DNA of 64,000 nt from Bacillus altitudinis 41KF2b (GCF_000691145.1 NZ_ASJC01000006.1:1-64000); one strand, 5' to 3'. Positions 52,108 through 61,526 are shown, counted from the stretch's first letter. Numbers and translations: made by a program. The notes: generated from the sequence alone by a model not told the origin.

Positions 52108-52988
52108 TGCGCCGCTCCTTGTTCCTTTAAGGCATCAGCTCCAAGGGCGATGGCTCCCATTAAACCAGATAATCCGTCAAAGGAAGGCTTTGTGACGATT
52201 TCATTTAATGGCTTTGGTAATTGTAAGTAACCATGAAGCCGCTTGTCTGTTTCTTCAAGGATGAGCGGCAGCAAGGCCGGCTGTTTCATGACACCTCCAC
52301 CAAAAATAATGCGTTCTGGTGAAAGGGTGAGTAATAAATTTGCGGTCATTTGCCCGAGATAATAAGCTTGAAGTGACCAGGCTGGATGCTCCTCTGGCAG
52401 CATTTGTGCCAATGTATGATAGCGGCCTTCTATGGCAGGTCCAGATGCTAGTCCCTCTAAACAATCATGGTGGATCGGGCAGCAGCCCCCATAGGTGTCA
52501 TGAGGGTGGCGCTGAACGGTGATATGTCCCATTTCTGGATGAAGCAGTCCGTGAATGAGGCGGTTTTCAATATAGGCACCGCCGCCGATTCCCGTCCCAA
52601 CCGTGATGTAGACCAAGGAATTTGGTCTGTCTGTTTCTGTTGAAAAACGAGCTTCACCGAGCGCCGCACAGTTCACATCCGTATCAAGCTTCATAGGGAG
52701 ACCGAGTGCTTGTTTTAAGGTTGAGAGTAATGGAAATTGGCGCCAAGCTGTTTTGGGTGTTTCGAGAATCGTTCCATAGCTGGGGCTGTGCTCTTTTACA
52801 TCGACAGGCCCGAATGCGCCTATGCCAATCGCATCGACTGGATGCTCTGTAAAGTATTCGATCACTTGCCGGCATGTTTCTTCTGGATTCCCTGTTGCAA
52901 AGGAAGTCATATGTTCAATCGTTCCGTCTGTTGTTCCGTAGCCGCAGACAAATTTTGTACCGCCTGCTTCAATGCCTCCAATTCGCAT
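52104..52988 (-). CDS. ROK family sugar kinase (fructokinase/mannokinase)
   Basis: A 294-aa ROK kinase with the ATP loop GGIEAGGTKFVCGYG and GTGIGGGAYIENRL. The zinc-binding motif is HPHDTYGGCCPIHHDCLEGL (His plus three Cys). It resembles B. subtilis GmuE/YdhR, which phosphorylates fructose and mannose. In this operon it could phosphorylate free mannose or another released sugar. Start 52988 is chosen for its GGAGGG spacing. Confidence 0.88.
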   Translation of the reverse strand: MRIGGIEAGGTKFVCGYGTTDGTIEHMTSFATGNPEETCRQVIEYFTEHPVDAIGIGAFGPVDVKEHSPSYGTILETPKTAWRQFPLLSTLKQALGLPMKLDTDVNCAALGEARFSTETDRPNSLVYITVGTGIGGGAYIENRLIHGLLHPEMGHITVQRHPHDTYGGCCPIHHDCLEGLASGPAIEGRYHTLAQMLPEEHPAWSLQAYYLGQMTANLLLTLSPERIIFGGGVMKQPALLPLILEETDKRLHGYLQLPKPLNEIVTKPSFDGLSGLMGAIALGADALKEQGAAQ

Positions 52989-53045
52989 GATCAATGCCCT
53001 CCATTAAAGAGAGGCGGAATCCAAATGGATCCCGCCCCTACATGT

Positions 53046-55709
53046 TCATTTTTTCTTTACAATGTAGGTTTGTACCTGACAAGGTGTGAGCGGTTCAATG
53101 TGTAATGATCCATGTTGTGCTTTCAGTATATGTCCTTCAGGTGTTTCGCCTAAATTCGCTGTTTCTCCATGTTGTAGAGATGAACTATTGATTGAAGCGG
53201 CTGTTTGACGTGTTAAATATGGATTGAAGAGACGAATGACAATGCCTGTTCCATGCTCTTCTTTTTTCAAAGCGCTTAGAACGGCCCCGTCTGTTTCAAT
53301 GTCAAGCAGGCTATAAGTAGATTGTAAGTCTTCTTTTTCATCTCGGAAAGAGAAAATTAAACGACCGTTTAAAAAGTCTGCCCGCTCGTAGCACTGAACC
53401 GGGGTGGTGTAACGTTTAGCAAGCTGAGCCAAGTGTCCTTCATTCACTGCTTCTTGGCTATAGTGCATGCCAAAGGAGAATGATAGCGATCCTTGAAGCT
53501 GGGCGTCAGGTGTTTCCACGATTTTTTCTCCAGAAGCCCGGCCAGGACGATAAAGAAGGTTTTCTTTCCCCATTTTTCCGAAACAGCGGAAGAGTGTGTA
53601 AGCAATGGTTGTGTAGTCTTCGCCTGTGATTTGGTATTCTCTGACGCAATCCGTCAAAAGAGAGACACCATATGCTTCATCGCGAAGTGCAACAAATGAT
53701 TGCATGGGTTCAATGGTAATCGGTTTTTCTTCCCAATGTTCATTGTTCCACCATTCTAGCTCTTGCGTCAGCTCCGTTGGACGTTCGATGGTGCCAAACT
53801 GTTGATCGCTGAGTGATACGTTTGATGCAATACCTGTATCAAAGAGTACCCGTAGACGGTGGTCTAGCGCATGGTTGTCCACATTTACATGAAAACGGAT
53901 GACCGCTTCATCTTTATTTAAAGCCACCTTCGCTGTGATCGGGAGGGAAGTCGTCACCTTTTGCTTCGAACGTTCCTCTAAATCATATGGGACAGTCAAT
54001 TGAAGCTTGATGGTGAGCTCTTCCTGTAAACTGCTTTTAGATACGGTGATGTCTGCTGATGAGATATCTTTAGATGATACATAAAGATCCTCACGCGGTG
54101 GTGAATAGTTATAAGAATCCCCATCATCTCCGTTGTCTTCAAAGATCATTTGCTCAGAGAACGTTCGTCCAGTCTGTTTATCCGTAATTTCTAATGACCC
54201 ATTGTCATTTGCTACAATGCGGTAAAACGTATTTTCAATGACACGACCTTCTGTTTTTTCCCAAATGGATTCACTAGATTCATCGAACACCATGCTGACT
54301 TGTGTATAACCAACGGATGGCAAGTCGACTGCTTCAATGAGTAAAACAGCTTTCCAGACTTGCTTTGGCATGTACACCTCTTTGCTTGGGTTAAGTGAAA
54401 TCTGCTGTGCTAAGACATAATCTGTCACATCGGTTTTGCTTTTGACTGTGTAGTGAAGAGTTCGTCCATCAGCGTCTTTTAGCGTAAATGGACGTTCTGT
54501 GATAAAGGTTTCGACTTCAATGACTTCAGAGCGCTTTGAAGGCAGTGTATTAAATAAAGTGAACGTGATTTCTTGCTCAGTTTGCAGCCGGATGGCGATG
54601 AGACGCATGTGTAAGTCCACAAGATTCTCGGCGATTTCCTTTGCCTGTTTATAGCGGAAAAAGACATCTTGATTCGTCGTATCACTATTACAGCCGCCAA
54701 TGCTATCATGCGCTGCATTTTCAAACATGAGGTACCAAATATCACGCACCGTGTCATGCGGATAATCGTGTCCAAGTGAATAGCTGATTGTAAGGATCGG
54801 CTCCATCACATTGACAAGATAGTTTTCAATTTGATTGTTTAAGATTTTCAAATCTGCTCTTGTTGAAAAAATGGACTTATGAATTCGCATATGCTTGGCA
54901 TGAATGAGCTCTCCTTCTAATGTCTCAAAAGAAGTTCGCTCTTTTTTCACTGCTGCAATGTAGTCTTCTAAACTGCTGATTTGATAGTGGTGCTCGTCTA
55001 TTTCATTGGCTTTTTCTAATAAGTCAGGCAGGTTTTTGCGAATAGGCGCCTGGTCAAAGCCATTTGGGAAATAGACATTCTTTGTCGTGGCTTTTGCTTG
55101 CAGCGCCCCGATTTTTTCAGAAAGAAAGGCTTGCAGGTCTTCATCCTTTTCAGGAATATTTCCTCCGTAGTAGTAGCCAAATGGCAGATTCACTGCAAAA
55201 ACTTCACTGCCATCAGCCCCGCGCCAATTAAATTCTGTGTGATTCGTCATATGATCAGAAACGCCGCGCCAAAAGGCTGTGTCGACAATACCAAAGCCTT
55301 GATAAATTTGAGGCATTTGTGCAGATTGACCGAAGGAATCAGGGACATAACCGACCTTCATGACATGTCCGAACTGCTGACAGCGCTCAATCCCATATTG
55401 CAGGTTTCGTACAATCGATTCCCCAGAAATCACGAGCTGATCCGTTTGTGTATACCACGGACCGATGATGAGGCGTTTTGCTGTGACGAGCTGTTTAATT
55501 CGATCCTCATCCTCTGGGCGCCATTTCAAGTAATCATCTAGCAAGGATGCTTGTGCATCGAGCATGAAGTAATGGAATCGTTCATCTGTTTCGAGGGTGT
55601 CCAATATGTCCATTACGCTTTTCATTAAGTAGATACGGGAGCGGGAGGTGGTGAAATACCATTCCCGGTCCCAGTGAGTATGTGGAATCACATGTACATT
55701 GACAGTCAT
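53046..55709 (-). CDS. GH38 alpha-mannosidase, mannosylglycerate hydrolase (MngB)-like
   Basis: An 887-aa GH38 enzyme. It starts with VNVHVIPHTHWDREWYFTTS (zinc ligands and substrate site), then VGYVPDSFGQSAQMPQIYQG with the likely nucleophile Asp, and ENAAHDSIGGCNSDT. Similarity to E. coli MngB runs over the whole length, including LPNG-type, ARGRPSG-like and C-terminal beta-domains. MngB hydrolyses 2-O-(6-phospho-alpha-mannosyl)-glycerate to mannose-6-phosphate and glycerate. The start at 55709 follows AAAGGTG. The three fructose-family PTS genes upstream complete the picture. Confidence 0.88.
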   Translation of the reverse strand: MTVNVHVIPHTHWDREWYFTTSRSRIYLMKSVMDILDTLETDERFHYFMLDAQASLLDDYLKWRPEDEDRIKQLVTAKRLIIGPWYTQTDQLVISGESIVRNLQYGIERCQQFGHVMKVGYVPDSFGQSAQMPQIYQGFGIVDTAFWRGVSDHMTNHTEFNWRGADGSEVFAVNLPFGYYYGGNIPEKDEDLQAFLSEKIGALQAKATTKNVYFPNGFDQAPIRKNLPDLLEKANEIDEHHYQISSLEDYIAAVKKERTSFETLEGELIHAKHMRIHKSIFSTRADLKILNNQIENYLVNVMEPILTISYSLGHDYPHDTVRDIWYLMFENAAHDSIGGCNSDTTNQDVFFRYKQAKEIAENLVDLHMRLIAIRLQTEQEITFTLFNTLPSKRSEVIEVETFITERPFTLKDADGRTLHYTVKSKTDVTDYVLAQQISLNPSKEVYMPKQVWKAVLLIEAVDLPSVGYTQVSMVFDESSESIWEKTEGRVIENTFYRIVANDNGSLEITDKQTGRTFSEQMIFEDNGDDGDSYNYSPPREDLYVSSKDISSADITVSKSSLQEELTIKLQLTVPYDLEERSKQKVTTSLPITAKVALNKDEAVIRFHVNVDNHALDHRLRVLFDTGIASNVSLSDQQFGTIERPTELTQELEWWNNEHWEEKPITIEPMQSFVALRDEAYGVSLLTDCVREYQITGEDYTTIAYTLFRCFGKMGKENLLYRPGRASGEKIVETPDAQLQGSLSFSFGMHYSQEAVNEGHLAQLAKRYTTPVQCYERADFLNGRLIFSFRDEKEDLQSTYSLLDIETDGAVLSALKKEEHGTGIVIRLFNPYLTRQTAASINSSSLQHGETANLGETPEGHILKAQHGSLHIEPLTPCQVQTYIVKKK

Positions 55710-55737
55710 TGTGTAACGACACCTTTCTTTGTTCAAA

Positions 55738-56856
55738 TTATCCTTCTAGCACAAGGTCAAAATCATCTTCTTCTTTCTGCTTCTGATCATGTTCTGGCTT
55801 TTGGGGTTCTTTTTTCTCAGAGAAGTTCACAAGTAGGTTGGCGCCAATTCCAATAACAAGTGCGCCAGTTAGCGCGCCGATTAAATACGCCCACCAGTTT
55901 CCTACTGAGAAGAATCCGTATAGTCCGCCAATTGGCGGCATGATGTCATGGACACCTAATAAGGCAGCGACCCCGCTTCCAGCAGCACAAGCGACGACAT
56001 TCAGCGGAATCAATTTCAAAGGATTGACGAGTGTAAAAGGAATGGCTCCTTCTGTAATCCCGATAATCCCCATCACAAGACCGCCTCGTCCGGCTTCTCT
56101 AAACGTAGGAGAGAAGTTGCGTTTTCGAATCAATGTCGCAAGCCCGTATCCAAGCGGCGGAATGACAATCGCGATATTGACGAGAATGGCAGGAAGATAG
56201 ACACCTGATAGGAAGAGCGCGTTACCAGCCATCCAAGCTGACTTATTCACTGGGCCGCCAAGATCAAAGCCAATCATTGCACCTAGAATGAGAGCAAGTG
56301 CGAGTGTACTTGTTCCATCTGCGACCATGCCTTTGATCCATTCAATTAATGCGGTGTTCAAAGCCCCTAATGGACCGCCCAGCAGAACGGACATGAGAAG
56401 TCCGGTTAAGCCAACAGTAATGAGCGGTAAGATGAGCAGAGGGACGAGTCCAGCTGCGGAGCCTTGAATTTGAATTTTTCTTTTCACAAAGAGAGCGACA
56501 TATCCGGCAAAGAAACCTGCAATGACGGCGCCGATAAAACCAGCATTTGTTGAGCTGGCAAGAGCTCCACCGATAAAGCCGGCCGCAAGACCAGATTTAT
56601 CCGCAATCGAATAGGCAATAAAGCCAGCGAGCAGTACGTTCATTAAGCCAATGCCTGTCCAGCCAACCTGTTCCATCAAATAGGCACCATGTAAAATGCC
56701 GCCTGCATCTTTATAGGCGTTTAAATCTGACACACCAAAACCTAACCCGACTAGTTTGGCTAAACCAACGATAAGTGAAGCTCCGATGATCACCGGAAGA
56801 ATATAAGAAATACCGGTCATGAGGTGGCCTTCAATGACTTTTAATTTTGCTTTCAT
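55738..56856 (-). CDS. Fructose-family PTS enzyme EIIC
   Basis: A 372-aa integral membrane subunit with about ten helices, forming the sugar channel. Landmarks are GHLMTGISYILPVIIGASLI at the start, FIGGALASSTNAGFIGAVIA, LGGPVNKSAW and FFSVGNWWAYLIGALTGA, typical of the fructose/mannosylglycerate subfamily. The acidic cytoplasmic tail ends DDFDLVLEG. The start at 56856 follows AAAGGAG. Confidence 0.9.
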   Translation of the reverse strand: MKAKLKVIEGHLMTGISYILPVIIGASLIVGLAKLVGLGFGVSDLNAYKDAGGILHGAYLMEQVGWTGIGLMNVLLAGFIAYSIADKSGLAAGFIGGALASSTNAGFIGAVIAGFFAGYVALFVKRKIQIQGSAAGLVPLLILPLITVGLTGLLMSVLLGGPLGALNTALIEWIKGMVADGTSTLALALILGAMIGFDLGGPVNKSAWMAGNALFLSGVYLPAILVNIAIVIPPLGYGLATLIRKRNFSPTFREAGRGGLVMGIIGITEGAIPFTLVNPLKLIPLNVVACAAGSGVAALLGVHDIMPPIGGLYGFFSVGNWWAYLIGALTGALVIGIGANLLVNFSEKKEPQKPEHDQKQKEEDDFDLVLEG

Positions 56857-56892
56857 TCTGCTTTGCTCCTTTCTATATGGCATTGCTCCTGT

Positions 56893-57222
56893 TTATTGGG
56901 ATTCAGATTTTTTCTTTTCAACCAGCGCAACGGCTTTTGTGATGATTTGCTCGGCATTTTTTAAGGCGCGTCCGATTTCGACACGTACAGTAGGAATACC
57001 TGAGAAGCGTTCAGCGTCGTTAATGTGCTGATTGGAGGCGATGATGCAAAGGTCTGCCTGCTTGGCTTCCTCTGCTGTAATGCCATTCACCTGTCCCATA
57101 ATTCCTTGTTGTTCGATTTTAATCTCGTGTCCAAGCTGTTTACCCGCATTCTCTAATGCTTTTGCTGCCATTGGTGTATGAGCTAACCCTGCTGGGCATG
57201 AAGTGACACCGACAATTTTCAT
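56893..57222 (-). CDS. Fructose-family PTS enzyme EIIB
   Basis: A 109-aa phosphocarrier with the active cysteine Cys9 in VGVTSCPAGLAHTPMAA. It takes phosphate from EIIA and passes it to the incoming sugar on EIIC. Start overlaps the EIIA stop by 4 nt. Confidence 0.93.
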   Translation of the reverse strand: MKIVGVTSCPAGLAHTPMAAKALENAGKQLGHEIKIEQQGIMGQVNGITAEEAKQADLCIIASNQHINDAERFSGIPTVRVEIGRALKNAEQIITKAVALVEKKKSESQ

Positions 57223-57677
57223 TGTGTAATCCCCTCTTTCAATTGTTGTTCAATGACTTCGTAATAATAGTCTGCTGTTTGACCAGGTTGAATCTTTTCG
57301 ATGAAAGCAGGCTCCATTAAACTTGTGGCAATGCCAGACAGTAATTTGAGGTGTGTGACATTGGCCTCTTCTAGTGGAACGAGCAGTGTAAATAAATAGC
57401 TTGTTGGCAAATCGTCGAAGCTTCCCCATTCTATGGGTTGTTCAAGTTCTAAAAAGAGAAGTGAAGCCGTTTGAACAGCAGAGCTTTTTGTATGAGGAAT
57501 CGCAAAACCTTGCTGAAGTCCTGTTGAGACTTCGTCTTCGCGTTTCAACAAATCTGTTAATAACCCTGACTGATCGTTTGTAATGTGAAGGTCTTCAGCT
57601 TTCTCGGAAATGTATTGTAAAATCTCATTCTTTGATCGACCGTTTACTTGTGTAAAAACATGATCTTTTTGGAACAA
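57219..57677 (-). CDS. Fructose-family PTS enzyme EIIA
   Basis: About 152 aa with the phosphorylated histidine in GLQQGFAIPHTKSSAV. It is the first gene of the operon. The frame is open up to an ATG at 57740, but a perfect cre box (57700-57714) would then be inside the coding sequence and the extra 21 residues are unlike other EIIA proteins. TTG 57677, preceded by AAGGGATC, gives the normal start (FQKDHVFTQV). The longer form remains possible. Confidence 0.87.
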   Translation of the reverse strand: MFQKDHVFTQVNGRSKNEILQYISEKAEDLHITNDQSGLLTDLLKREDEVSTGLQQGFAIPHTKSSAVQTASLLFLELEQPIEWGSFDDLPTSYLFTLLVPLEEANVTHLKLLSGIATSLMEPAFIEKIQPGQTADYYYEVIEQQLKEGITQ

Positions 57678-57699
57678 GCTGATCCCTTCTCTCTTGTTT

Positions 57700-57714
57700 G
57701 TTAAGCGCTTACAA
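57700..57714 (-). promoter_or_regulatory. cre site of the PTS/mannosidase operon
   Basis: On the minus strand TGTAAGCGCTTAAC fits the CcpA consensus at every defined position. It lies between the likely promoter region (TACAAT near 57723-57728) and the TTG start, where bound CcpA would act as a roadblock. Confidence 0.8.
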
Positions 57715-57921
57715 TTTGATTGTAATGTACTTTTCGACATGGTTAAATAGCATCATTTTCCGTTTGAAATGGCAAAAAGTTTATGAAGCGATCAGACTAG
57801 CCATCTGAATATCTCAAATCCTAGCTTAAAACGAGTTTAATTATGTCAAAAACAGATTCTACTAAAAGGGATTCTGTGATATTCTTCCAAGGTATTGTAA
57901 AAGATAAGGGGGGGTCTTTTC

Positions 57922-60588
57922 ATGTTTAAAAAGCAGGTCAAATCCTGTGTGGTTGTACTCATGGCCATCATTCTATGTATGGCTGCATTACCTGGGTACG
58001 AGGCATCAGCAGTTAGTAAGGGCACAAGTGTCAATGAAGCCATTGGATTAAAAAATGGTGAAGTTATCTCAGGTACATTACAGAATGAAAAAGAAGAGTC
58101 ATGGTACCAAATCACGCCATCTGCACAAGATGTGGCAAAACATACACATATGCAAATTGCTGTCAAAAGCAAACAAGTGTTATCTGTATCGGTCTACCCA
58201 AGTAAGGATAGAGCGATAAAGGATGACACTTATTCGAGATATCGTGTGGACACAGCAAGTGGAGAGACAGAAATCAACTTCCCGCATGCATGGTCAGGTC
58301 CTTACTATGTCAAAGTGCTGTATTTAGGTTCAGAGGAAGACAGCCGTGATGAGGAAGAGGATGCAGCATATACAATCGGGTATAAAGGCGCGAATCTTCC
58401 GCCATCTGAACCGATTTTCCCTGAAGAAGAAGAGCCAGGGATCATCATTATTGAGAAAAAGCATGGACGTCAAATTCTTCAATCCATTCGTACGATCGAA
58501 GACAAACGATTCAATGAAACAGCCGATGGTCAGAAGCTTACACGTCTGCTACAAAAAACAAAGCCGTTTCTTAAATCTAAACTCATCAACAATCAAAAAA
58601 AGCAGCAAACGGTGTACAATCATTTGCTTACATTAAAATCATTGCTGAATGACGTAGAGAAAAATGGTGCATTCAGCGGTCATATCGTCACAGAGAAAGA
58701 GCAACAGGCGATCCGTTCCCTTTTTGATATGCTCAAAGAGGCAAGTCCAGCCTATCTAAAAAAGGAATTAGAAACAGTGGGACAAAAAGTAGGAATCGAT
58801 CAGCTTGAAGGAAAATCGATCGGTTATGTATTAGAGAAACAAAAGCTTGTTCCAGAAGAAAAGGTCAACACAAACAAAATCATCTTTAAATTAAAGGATG
58901 GACAAACGCTTCAATCCGCAAAAAAGAAGATGAAAGGCTACGGAATTCAAGAAAACCGTGTGACATCTCAGTCAGTAAATCCTTTATTCAAAGGAATGTA
59001 TGTTTACGATGTACCGGCAGGGAAAGAATCAGCTGGCAAAACGCTTAAAGCAGGCAAAGCTGTGATCAAAAGCACGGCGAGAAAGCTTTCTAGTATGCCG
59101 AATGTTGAATTTGCAGAGCCTGTACAAACGTATCGTGCGCTCAGTAATGACGCGCAGTATGGTTACCAGTGGCCGCTGAAAAACAGTGCGCAGAACAGTG
59201 GGAAAAAAGGCGCTGATGTGAAGTTTGAACAAATGAATACATTGATTGGCACAAGCAAAATGAAGCAAACGTTAATCGCTGTTGTGGATACAGGTGTCGA
59301 CAGCCGTTTGTCCGATTTAAGCGGGACGGTTCGCACAGACTTAGGTGCTAATCTCATCGGCCGTAATAAAGATGCAATTGATGACAATGGCCACGGCACC
59401 CATGTGGCAGGTATCATTGCAGCAAAAGCCGATAATCATTACTCCATGGCAGGGCTGAATCAACATACAGGAATCATCCCAGTCAAAGTGCTGGATGCGT
59501 ATGGAAATGGAGATACAGAGCATATTGCTCTTGGCATTAAACATGCAGTGGACAAAGGTGCAAAGGTCATCAACATGAGCCTTGGCGGCTACTACAGCAA
59601 GGTCATTGAATATGCGATGAACTATGCTGCACAAAAGAATGTATTAGTGGTAGTGGCGAGCGGAAACGATGGCATTCCAGAAATGGGTTATCCTGCGACT
59701 TCCAAGTACGCCATGGCAGTTGGTGCAAGCAATCGCATGGATATTGCCGCTGAATTCTCAAGCTATGGGAAAGGATTAAGCATGTCTGCACCAGGGTCCG
59801 ATATCCCAAGCTTAATGCCTGATGGGAATGTTTCATACTTGAGCGGGACATCAATGGCTACACCGTATGTTGCAGCAGCAGCAGGATTACTGCTTTCTAA
59901 AAATCCAACCCTGAAACCAAATCAAGTGAGAAATATTTTACAAAATACAGCGGATGATATTTCATTTAAAGCTGTTGATGGAACAGATGACGTTTTCTAT
60001 GATGAAAATGACGAGCCTGTTGTTGATCCGAAAATTCCGGGTATCGATTGGATGACAGGACATGGCAGACTCAATGCTTTTGCCGCGTTAAGTGCTGTTG
60101 AATTAAACGCATCAGTTAATAAAGTAGAAGATCAGCATCAAAAGGTGACAGGAAAGGCGAAAGCCGGCGCTGCCATTTCTGTGTATAGAGGCAAAACCCT
60201 GCTTGGAAAAGGCACGGCAAGCAAAAAGGGAACCTTTAGTGTGAAGATCAAGCATCAAAACAAAAATAAAGTGCTTCACATCAAGATATCAAAAGGAAAG
60301 GCTGCGACTTCGCTCAAAACGGTCGTGAAAAAGGGCAAAGCGCCAGCTAAGCCAAAGGTGAATCGAGTAACAGTGAAAAGTAAAACGGTCAAAGGAACTG
60401 CGGGTGCAGGCTTGACGATCAAGGTGAAGAACAAATCAAAGAAAGTCATTCAAACGGTCAAAACCAATAGCAAAGGCGCATTTACGGCTAAAATCAAGCC
60501 GCAAAAAGCCAAAACCGTCTTGTATGTGACGGCTTCAGATGTGAGAAAAAGAGAAAGTAAAGCAGTGAAAGTTGTTGTGAAAAAATAG
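57922..60588 (+). CDS. Large secreted subtilisin-family (S8) protease with C-terminal Ig-like repeats
   Basis: An 888-aa secreted serine protease. Signal peptide (VVVLMAIILCMAALPGYEAS, cleaved near ASA); residues about 45-160 form a beta-domain like bacterial pre-peptidase domains; a helical region (about 180-310) and an inhibitor-like propeptide (IIFKLKDGQTLQSAKKKM) follow. The catalytic triad is Asp456 (VVDTGVDSRL), His491 (NGHGTHVAGI) and Ser644 (SGTSMATPYVAAA). The C-terminus has two Lys-rich Ig-like repeats (VTGKAKAGAAISVYRG and VKGTAGAGLTIKVKNK) that may bind the cell wall. It is much larger than subtilisin and closest in plan to wall-associated or Vpr-like proteases. Own RBS; monocistronic. 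Confidence 0.92.
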   Translation: MFKKQVKSCVVVLMAIILCMAALPGYEASAVSKGTSVNEAIGLKNGEVISGTLQNEKEESWYQITPSAQDVAKHTHMQIAVKSKQVLSVSVYPSKDRAIKDDTYSRYRVDTASGETEINFPHAWSGPYYVKVLYLGSEEDSRDEEEDAAYTIGYKGANLPPSEPIFPEEEEPGIIIIEKKHGRQILQSIRTIEDKRFNETADGQKLTRLLQKTKPFLKSKLINNQKKQQTVYNHLLTLKSLLNDVEKNGAFSGHIVTEKEQQAIRSLFDMLKEASPAYLKKELETVGQKVGIDQLEGKSIGYVLEKQKLVPEEKVNTNKIIFKLKDGQTLQSAKKKMKGYGIQENRVTSQSVNPLFKGMYVYDVPAGKESAGKTLKAGKAVIKSTARKLSSMPNVEFAEPVQTYRALSNDAQYGYQWPLKNSAQNSGKKGADVKFEQMNTLIGTSKMKQTLIAVVDTGVDSRLSDLSGTVRTDLGANLIGRNKDAIDDNGHGTHVAGIIAAKADNHYSMAGLNQHTGIIPVKVLDAYGNGDTEHIALGIKHAVDKGAKVINMSLGGYYSKVIEYAMNYAAQKNVLVVVASGNDGIPEMGYPATSKYAMAVGASNRMDIAAEFSSYGKGLSMSAPGSDIPSLMPDGNVSYLSGTSMATPYVAAAAGLLLSKNPTLKPNQVRNILQNTADDISFKAVDGTDDVFYDENDEPVVDPKIPGIDWMTGHGRLNAFAALSAVELNASVNKVEDQHQKVTGKAKAGAAISVYRGKTLLGKGTASKKGTFSVKIKHQNKNKVLHIKISKGKAATSLKTVVKKGKAPAKPKVNRVTVKSKTVKGTAGAGLTIKVKNKSKKVIQTVKTNSKGAFTAKIKPQKAKTVLYVTASDVRKRESKAVKVVVKK

Positions 60589-60596
60589 TCTTGTAG

Positions 60597-60629
60597 CTTC
60601 CCTTTTTTGAATAAAAAGGGAAGTTTTTT
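60597..60629 (+). terminator. Terminator of the protease gene
   Basis: CTTCCCTTTTTT pairs with AAAAAGGGAAG, followed by TTTTTT. Confidence 0.8.
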
Positions 60630-60697
60630 GTTTTTACTGGAAAAATGACAATAACTGTCGATAGTAATATAGTAGGAAAAAAAAGGAGGATTTATCG

Positions 60698-61180
60698 ATG
60701 AAAAAAATCATGTTTGCTTTCTTTCTATCATTGCTTCTCGTTTTCCCAAGCTTTGCACATGCAGAGGAAACAGGAGCAGTACCAGCATCCGTACAAGTAA
60801 CAGGCGTCACAGCAGCAGACGGTGGTATGGTTAATTACGGTTCTGGCAGTAAATATCGTGTAGGTTCATATTATCCAGCTACTTTTAAAGGAACATTAAA
60901 GGACACAAGTGGTCAACTCATGGCGAATCAGCCAATTCAGCTTTATTTTGAAGCAGCAATCAAATCATATGCTCAAACAGCGACAGGTACAACAGACGAG
61001 AATGGACAATTTTCACTAACGATTCAAGTTCCTGCAGGTGCAGGCTACCGTACATACAATAATGCAGGCTGGTCTACACATTACTACGATATCGTTCCAG
61101 TGACTTTCACTTCAAACGACATCACGCTATCTTCAAATGTGACAAGTGTGTACCATTTGGCATATACATCACGTTACTAA
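60698..61180 (+). CDS. Small secreted beta-sandwich protein, 160 aa
   Basis: A signal peptide (IMFAFFLSLLLVFPSFAHAE) precedes a domain of about 138 residues, rich in Thr, Tyr and Gly, with YYPATFKGTLKDTSGQLMAN and TTDENGQFSLTIQVPAGAG. The pattern (linker, then a Thr-rich TDENGxF turn) is that of an Ig-like or carboxypeptidase-regulatory-like fold. No catalytic motif or family name is apparent. It sits behind the protease gene with its own strong RBS (AAAAAGGAGG) and is not necessarily functionally linked. Confidence 0.75.
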   Translation: MKKIMFAFFLSLLLVFPSFAHAEETGAVPASVQVTGVTAADGGMVNYGSGSKYRVGSYYPATFKGTLKDTSGQLMANQPIQLYFEAAIKSYAQTATGTTDENGQFSLTIQVPAGAGYRTYNNAGWSTHYYDIVPVTFTSNDITLSSNVTSVYHLAYTSRY

Positions 61181-61227
61181 TCTGCTAGAAGAGGCGACTT
61201 GGCGCAAGCCCTGTCGTTTTCATAGAA

Positions 61228-61262
61228 AAAAAGGATGTCAGCTAGTGACATCCTTTTCTTTT
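61228..61262 (+). terminator. Intrinsic terminator
   Basis: AAAAAGGATGTCA and TGACATCCTTTT pair around GCTAG, followed by CTTTTT. Confidence 0.85.
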
Positions 61263-61344
61263 TGTTAGCAAACCTGCTGGGCGGCAACCGAAAGAGTCGA
61301 TAAACAAACACTCATGAGCCGTTTCTCCCAGATTCGATCGAGCA

Positions 61345-61426
61345 TTGAGCTTTACATCTTGAGCTTTGATGGATAAGAACTTTGAATACTTGAGCTTTCA
61401 GCTTTGAACGTTCGGCTTTGAGCTTT
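61345..61426. repeat. Short irregular repeats TTGAGCTTT in the 61263-61526 gap
   Basis: TTGAGCTTT occurs exactly at 61345, 61359, 61390 and 61418. Weaker versions between them (AGAACTTTGAA, CAGCTTTGAA) give a period near 14-15 bp. No coding frame, promoter or RNA fold explains it. The rest of this gap shows nothing recognisable. Confidence 0.55.
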
Positions 61427-61526
61427 TATCATGGATCATCCTAAGATGATCATCAGATGAGGAGGGAATGACCTTTCCCTCGAAGGTGTTTAGTCCTATC
61501 GATTTTCGGCTCACTAACAAAATCGA

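Noticed and set aside
55098-55541. 147-codon frame antisense to the GH38 gene
   Set aside because: No RBS, and the conserved GH38 motifs are encoded on the other strand across the same region.
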